Positions 60,909 to 64,000 of a DNA stretch of 64,000 bases are shown here, piece by piece. The notes beneath the pieces were generated by a model that saw only the letters and a list, made by a program, of their open reading frames with translations, was not told the origin of the DNA and did no database searches. A program made the translations under genes and the position numbers. Each line of letters starts with the position of its first letter. Position 1 is the stretch's first letter. Source of the DNA: Streptomyces violaceoruber (GTDB lineage Bacteria; Actinomycetota; Actinomycetes; Streptomycetales; Streptomycetaceae); the NCBI RefSeq assembly GCF_033406955.1, contig NZ_CP137734.1, positions 7,440,001-7,504,000 of the forward strand, written 5' to 3'.

Positions 60909-62107
60909 CGCGGGCGGCCCCGGTGTGCGGAGCCGGTGCTGCCCGGAGGCTGCCGGGCGGCTGAGGCGGGGAGCTGCTTGCCGAGGGTGAGAGGTGCGAT
61001 CCTCTTGATGCCGACAGCCTTCGTGACGGCGTCGGCGACGGCGTCGCGATCCTCCACAGGAGCGATGCCGACGAGGTTAGCGAGCGCGGCTTTGGTACCG
61101 AGGACGGCCTCGGTCTTCTGGTAGCTGAGCAGTTCCCGCAGTTGGGGGGCCCAGCCCAGCTCGCCGAGTTCGACCTGCTGGGCGAGGTGTCGGGCGACCC
61201 GGACCACCCGGGCATCGATCCTCAAGGCCAGGGCGAGGTCGTAGTCCGTGCCGATCTGGATCTGCACGCTGAAACGGCTCGCGAGCGCCTCCGTCAACAC
61301 CGCCCCGTGGACGCCGGGATTGTGGCCCGCCACCACGTAGAAGCCCGGCTCGGCCTTGATGGTCTCGCCCTTGTGGGCCTTGACCTGGATCTGCCGGCGC
61401 CCGTCCATCGCGGGATACAGCGCCGCCAGGACCTTCGGTGAGATCAAGGTGGCATCGTCGATCAGCAGGGCGCGGCCCTCGGTCATCGCGGTGACCAGCG
61501 GACCGTACTGGAAGACGTAGGCTCCCGCGTCGTCCTGTGTGTACTCGCCGATCAAGTCGCCGACCGTGGTGTCACCGTCACCGGCAACGGTGAGCAGGTC
61601 CGGGAACGCCGCCTCGACCAAACTCGTCTTGCCGGTGCCCGGAGGGCCGTAGAGCAGTACCGGCACGTCGGCGTCGCGCAAGCGATTCAACGCCTCGACG
61701 TCCGGCAGATCGGCCAGCTCCCGGGGGTGGTAGAGCTGGCCCCCCGCGCGGCGGATCGGGCCGGTCTGCTTGGGCGCGGCTGCTGCGGTGTAGGTCGTAC
61801 GGGTCGTGGCCGCCTGGGCGCGGGGAGAGTGGGTGCCCGGTGGGCTGATCACAGCCCTCTGCGCGGCTGCGGCAGTTTTCGCGTTCGCGCGGAACTGCGG
61901 TTGCCCGGTCCCGCTTTGGTCGGCCTCGCCCCGTCGCACCAGGGTGAGGGCGGCGTTGCGGACGGCGCCATGGGAGTGGCCCAGCTGCCTGGCCATGTCC
62001 CCTATGGTGAGCTTGTCCGCCGGCCGGTCGGCCAGCAGTCGGGCCACCTTGGCCCGTAGTTCGCCGCCCTTGGTGCGCGCTGATCTGGTAGGCCCGGGTG
62101 TGGTCAA
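60905..62107 (-). CDS. MoxR-like AAA+ ATPase with N-terminal winged-helix segment
   Basis: 400 aa from GTG 62107. Residues 15-55 read as an HTH/winged region (LTIGDMARQLGHSHGAVRNAALTLVRRG). The AAA core has LLYGPPGTGKTSLVEAAF (about 150), LLIDDATLISPKVLAALYPAMDG (Walker B region), and VVAGHNPGVHG, LASRFSVQIQI (sensor 1 and arginine-containing region), as in MoxR/CbbQ. Paired with the VWA gene immediately downstream. The N-terminal DNA-binding-like extension is not standard for this family. Confidence 0.8.
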   Translation of the reverse strand: MTTPGPTRSARTKGGELRAKVARLLADRPADKLTIGDMARQLGHSHGAVRNAALTLVRRGEADQSGTGQPQFRANAKTAAAAQRAVISPPGTHSPRAQAATTRTTYTAAAAPKQTGPIRRAGGQLYHPRELADLPDVEALNRLRDADVPVLLYGPPGTGKTSLVEAAFPDLLTVAGDGDTTVGDLIGEYTQDDAGAYVFQYGPLVTAMTEGRALLIDDATLISPKVLAALYPAMDGRRQIQVKAHKGETIKAEPGFYVVAGHNPGVHGAVLTEALASRFSVQIQIGTDYDLALALRIDARVVRVARHLAQQVELGELGWAPQLRELLSYQKTEAVLGTKAALANLVGIAPVEDRDAVADAVTKAVGIKRIAPLTLGKQLPASAARQPPGSTGSAHRGRPR

Positions 62108-62238
62108 AACGAGAACCCTTCAACAGGTGTGGGTGGGGGCGGGGTGGGCGATGCGCTAAAGAGGCCGGCCGCTCTCGGAGGGGATCACGGGCTGTGCCGA
62201 CATCGGCGACCGGGCCAACCGGGGCGTACCGTCGGCGC

Positions 62239-62487
62239 TCACCGGCCGGCCGAGGGCTCGGTCCAGGGGCACGGGACGGCCGGCGACGAGCAGCTGGCTG
62301 GTTGCCGGGCAGCCCCGCGCGCCTGCTCCGTACCGAGTCCCGTCACTCGGCAGGCGCAGCCGGGCGTCTCTTCGAAGCCGTCCTGGAGCAGGATCCGCCG
62401 GGCGGCGGCGTTGTAGCCGGTGGTGGTGATCTCGCCGGTGATGGTGTGCCGGATCGGTATGAACGGCTCTGCTGCTGCTTCGGGCAA
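62239..62487 (-). CDS. Small protein of the GF-repeat family
   Basis: 82 aa from TTG 62487 with AGGAG seven bases upstream. IPIRHTITGEITTTGYN, ARRILLQDGFEE and CRVTGL correspond to the strand-helix-GF-YR unit of the other family members, as a single short unit. Too short for most gene finders' thresholds but well placed between two genes. Confidence 0.6.
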   Translation of the reverse strand: MPEAAAEPFIPIRHTITGEITTTGYNAAARRILLQDGFEETPGCACRVTGLGTEQARGAARQPASCSSPAVPCPWTEPSAGR

Positions 62488-62497
62488 CGCGGATCTC

Positions 62498-63688
62498 CTA
62501 ACGGTGGCGGGCCGTCGTGCTGGCGCGGGGCGGCGGCGCGGGCGGTGTGGTGTCCACGGCCGGGCGCGAGCGGGCGCGCAGCACGGGGGTGCGGTGCGGA
62601 GGCAGGACGGCGACGGTCGCACCGAGGTCCTCGGCTGCCTCTTCGACTTCGCGGGTGAGGAACTCGATCTGCCGGCCCAGCGCGGAGAGGCGGGCGGCGA
62701 TCTGGCGGCCCTGCACGGTCTCCAGGGCGCTGGCGAACTGGCCGCTCGTCTCCAGAAGTTCTTGCAGGCGGACCATCGGGCCGGCGGCGTAACCGCGCTG
62801 GACAGCTCCCAGAAGAGCATTCGATGCGTCACCGGCACTGTGGCCTTCGACGACGTCGCGGATGAGGTCCTGCAGGGACAGCTCCGGGGCCGGAGCCGGA
62901 CGGTTGAACCGGGAGATGTCCGAGCGCAGCACACCGGGCGGAACCGGAGCGGGCAGGGCCTTGCCTGCCTCGTACTCGTGGGCGAAGTGCCCGATCACCT
63001 GCCAGCCCGGTACGCCCGGGGCGCCGCGCAGCGCGACCACTGTGGAGTCGTCGTCCTCGACCAGGTAAGCGAGGGTGATCGGCTGTCCGTCGGCGGCATA
63101 CCACGACTCGGTCAGCTCCAGCGCGCCACGCGTCTGCGCGGCCCGGGCCCTGTCGGTCCACAGCTGCTGTTCCTCGTCGGTCAGCGGAGCCTGGTGGTGC
63201 TGGCCGTCGCGTTGGTCGGCGAGGTTGCTGGCGATCGGGCTGTGGTCCGCCCAGGCGGTGAGGTGCGGCCACAGGGCCGCGTGCTGAGCGCGTTCGGCGG
63301 GGGAGCCGGGCGCGGCGGGCCGGTCGAGGGCTCGGCGGATTTCGGCGGCGGAGGATTCCAGGCCGTCCAGGACGGCCCGCCACCCGGTCAGGTGCCGGGC
63401 GGGCGGCAACTCGTCGAGCGCGAGTCGGGCGGCATCGAGGAGAGCCTCGGCGTGCGGGGCGAGATGGGTGGTGTACGCCTCCACCGCCGCCTTGTCACGG
63501 TGGGCTCGTGCGGCTGCGGCGGCGTCTGCGTGGACGGTGCGGCCGTGGCGGTCGCGTGTCATGTCGAGGGCGGCATCGGTCTCGCAGTCGATGACGGCCA
63601 TCCGCAGCCGGAAGTCGCGTGCCTTGCTGGCCAGTGCGGACGCTGTCGGCAAAGGACTGTCGGGGGCCGGGCTGTTCGTGGGTGTCAT
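62498..63688 (-). CDS. Hypothetical protein
   Basis: 396 aa, ATG 63688 overlapping the right-edge gene's stop by four bases. N-terminal half is helical and Ala-rich (DKAAVEAYTTHLAPHAEALLDAARLAL). The middle has a beta-rich part (ITLAYLVEDDDSTVVALRGAPGVPGW, QVIGHFAHEYEAG). The C-terminal helices (SALGRQIEFLTREVEEAAEDLGATV) look coiled-coil. No family recognised. Confidence 0.55.
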   Translation of the reverse strand: MTPTNSPAPDSPLPTASALASKARDFRLRMAVIDCETDAALDMTRDRHGRTVHADAAAAARAHRDKAAVEAYTTHLAPHAEALLDAARLALDELPPARHLTGWRAVLDGLESSAAEIRRALDRPAAPGSPAERAQHAALWPHLTAWADHSPIASNLADQRDGQHHQAPLTDEEQQLWTDRARAAQTRGALELTESWYAADGQPITLAYLVEDDDSTVVALRGAPGVPGWQVIGHFAHEYEAGKALPAPVPPGVLRSDISRFNRPAPAPELSLQDLIRDVVEGHSAGDASNALLGAVQRGYAAGPMVRLQELLETSGQFASALETVQGRQIAARLSALGRQIEFLTREVEEAAEDLGATVAVLPPHRTPVLRARSRPAVDTTPPAPPPRASTTARHR

Positions 63689-64000
63689 CGGGACCGCCCG
63701 CCGGCTGCGGCCGTCAGGTGGACGGTGGGAGCGTAGGTGGGCTTCGGCGGGATCGGCCGGGCCGACGGAGGGTAGGTGGTGGGCGGGGTGGAGCGCTGCG
63801 TCGTTCGGCCGGCGGCGGCCTGGGCGAGCCTGCTGCGGCGCTCCTGGAGCCCGTGGGGCCGGACAGGGCGCGGCGGACCGGCGGAGAGGGCCGGATTGAG
63901 GCGGATGTCGGCCTGCACGGTGTAACCGTGGCGGCGCAGGTCGTGGACGGCCTGGCGGGTGCGGCGGACTCCGTCGCGCTCGGGCTCGCTGAGGCGGTAC
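63685..64000 (-). CDS. Partial protein of the GF-repeat family (5' end outside window)
   Basis: The frame enters from the right edge with YRLSEPERDGVRRTRQAV, HDLRRHGYTVQADIRLNP, matching the YR-segment, helix and GYxVxxD part of the unit in the 53997 and 55512 products. The rest is Pro/Arg/Thr-rich and probably disordered. At least 104 codons are visible. Confidence 0.6.
   Translation of the reverse strand, partial: YRLSEPERDGVRRTRQAVHDLRRHGYTVQADIRLNPALSAGPPRPVRPHGLQERRSRLAQAAAGRTTQRSTPPTTYPPSARPIPPKPTYAPTVHLTAAAGGRSR

Noticed and set aside
59073..61124. Plus-strand open frame (683 codons) opposite the VWA gene
   Set aside because: Gly/Val-rich shadow typical of high-GC DNA; the minus strand has MIDAS and HEAAH motifs.

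Overview
The window is high-GC DNA with actinomycete, most likely Streptomyces, character: dense GC-rich codons, frequent GTG and TTG starts, GTGA/ATGA gene overlaps, and several DUF317-like and XF1762-like genes typical of Streptomyces mobile DNA. It divides into a defence island (about 1-37.4 kb, genes on both strands) and a mobile-element backbone (37.57-64 kb, every gene on the minus strand with very tight spacing).

Defence island, left to right. (1) 1-5.4 kb, minus strand: an XRE-type regulator, a PD-(D/E)XK-like nuclease and a DinG-like helicase that runs off the left edge. This matches the pPIWI-RE three-gene island; the pPIWI-RE gene itself is predicted just outside. (2) 5.8-8.0 kb: an unrecognised 499-aa protein with a possible nuclease motif, two hairpins and a small frameshifted HTH gene. 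(3) 8.4-13.8 kb: a giant sacsin-like ATPase ending in a NO VEIN/DUF3883-like domain. (4) 14.0-16.3 kb: a winged-helix/coiled-coil protein and a frameshifted small gene. (5) 16.5-19.1 kb: a GNAT-PIN-like fusion overlapping an ASCH-domain gene. (6) 19.7-22.4 kb: an HNH-APAZ-like protein overlapping a short Argonaute, matching the SPARHA arrangement. (7) 24.0-36.0 kb, minus strand: a DISARM-like operon of SNF2 helicase, Eco57I-class methylase, and a DEAD/DUF1998 helicase with a C-terminal Vsr/DUF559-like nuclease. It is flanked by two direct copies of a NucS/DUF5655-like gene. A tRNA-Arg fragment of exactly tRNA positions 1-38 lies beside the right copy.

Mobile backbone. Going down the minus strand from the right edge there are a partial gene of a recurring small family, hypothetical genes, a MoxR-like AAA ATPase with a VWA/metallopeptidase-like partner, a relaxase-derived protein lacking the His motif, several paralogous small proteins, DUF317 genes, a VirD4/TraD-like coupling protein, an XF1762-like gene broken by an amber codon, a TrpA-like protein, a PP-loop protein overlapping a C5-cytosine methylase, a DnaB-N-like protein and a last DUF317 gene. 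The spacing suggests one or a few long transcripts.

The most striking unexplained signal is an approximately 60-bp element present three times in the same orientation (8.30, 37.50 and 58.35 kb). It has a strong hairpin with paired changes between copies and an invariant tail. Each copy also spells TTGGCY-17 bp-TATGTT, a good sigma-70-type promoter, with the palindrome over the -35 region. Copies 1 and 2 bracket the 29-kb segment holding most defence genes, so the element is either a shared operator-promoter or a recombination site. Several genes carry single lesions (two in-frame TAG codons, two frameshifts), which may be real decay or sequence errors.
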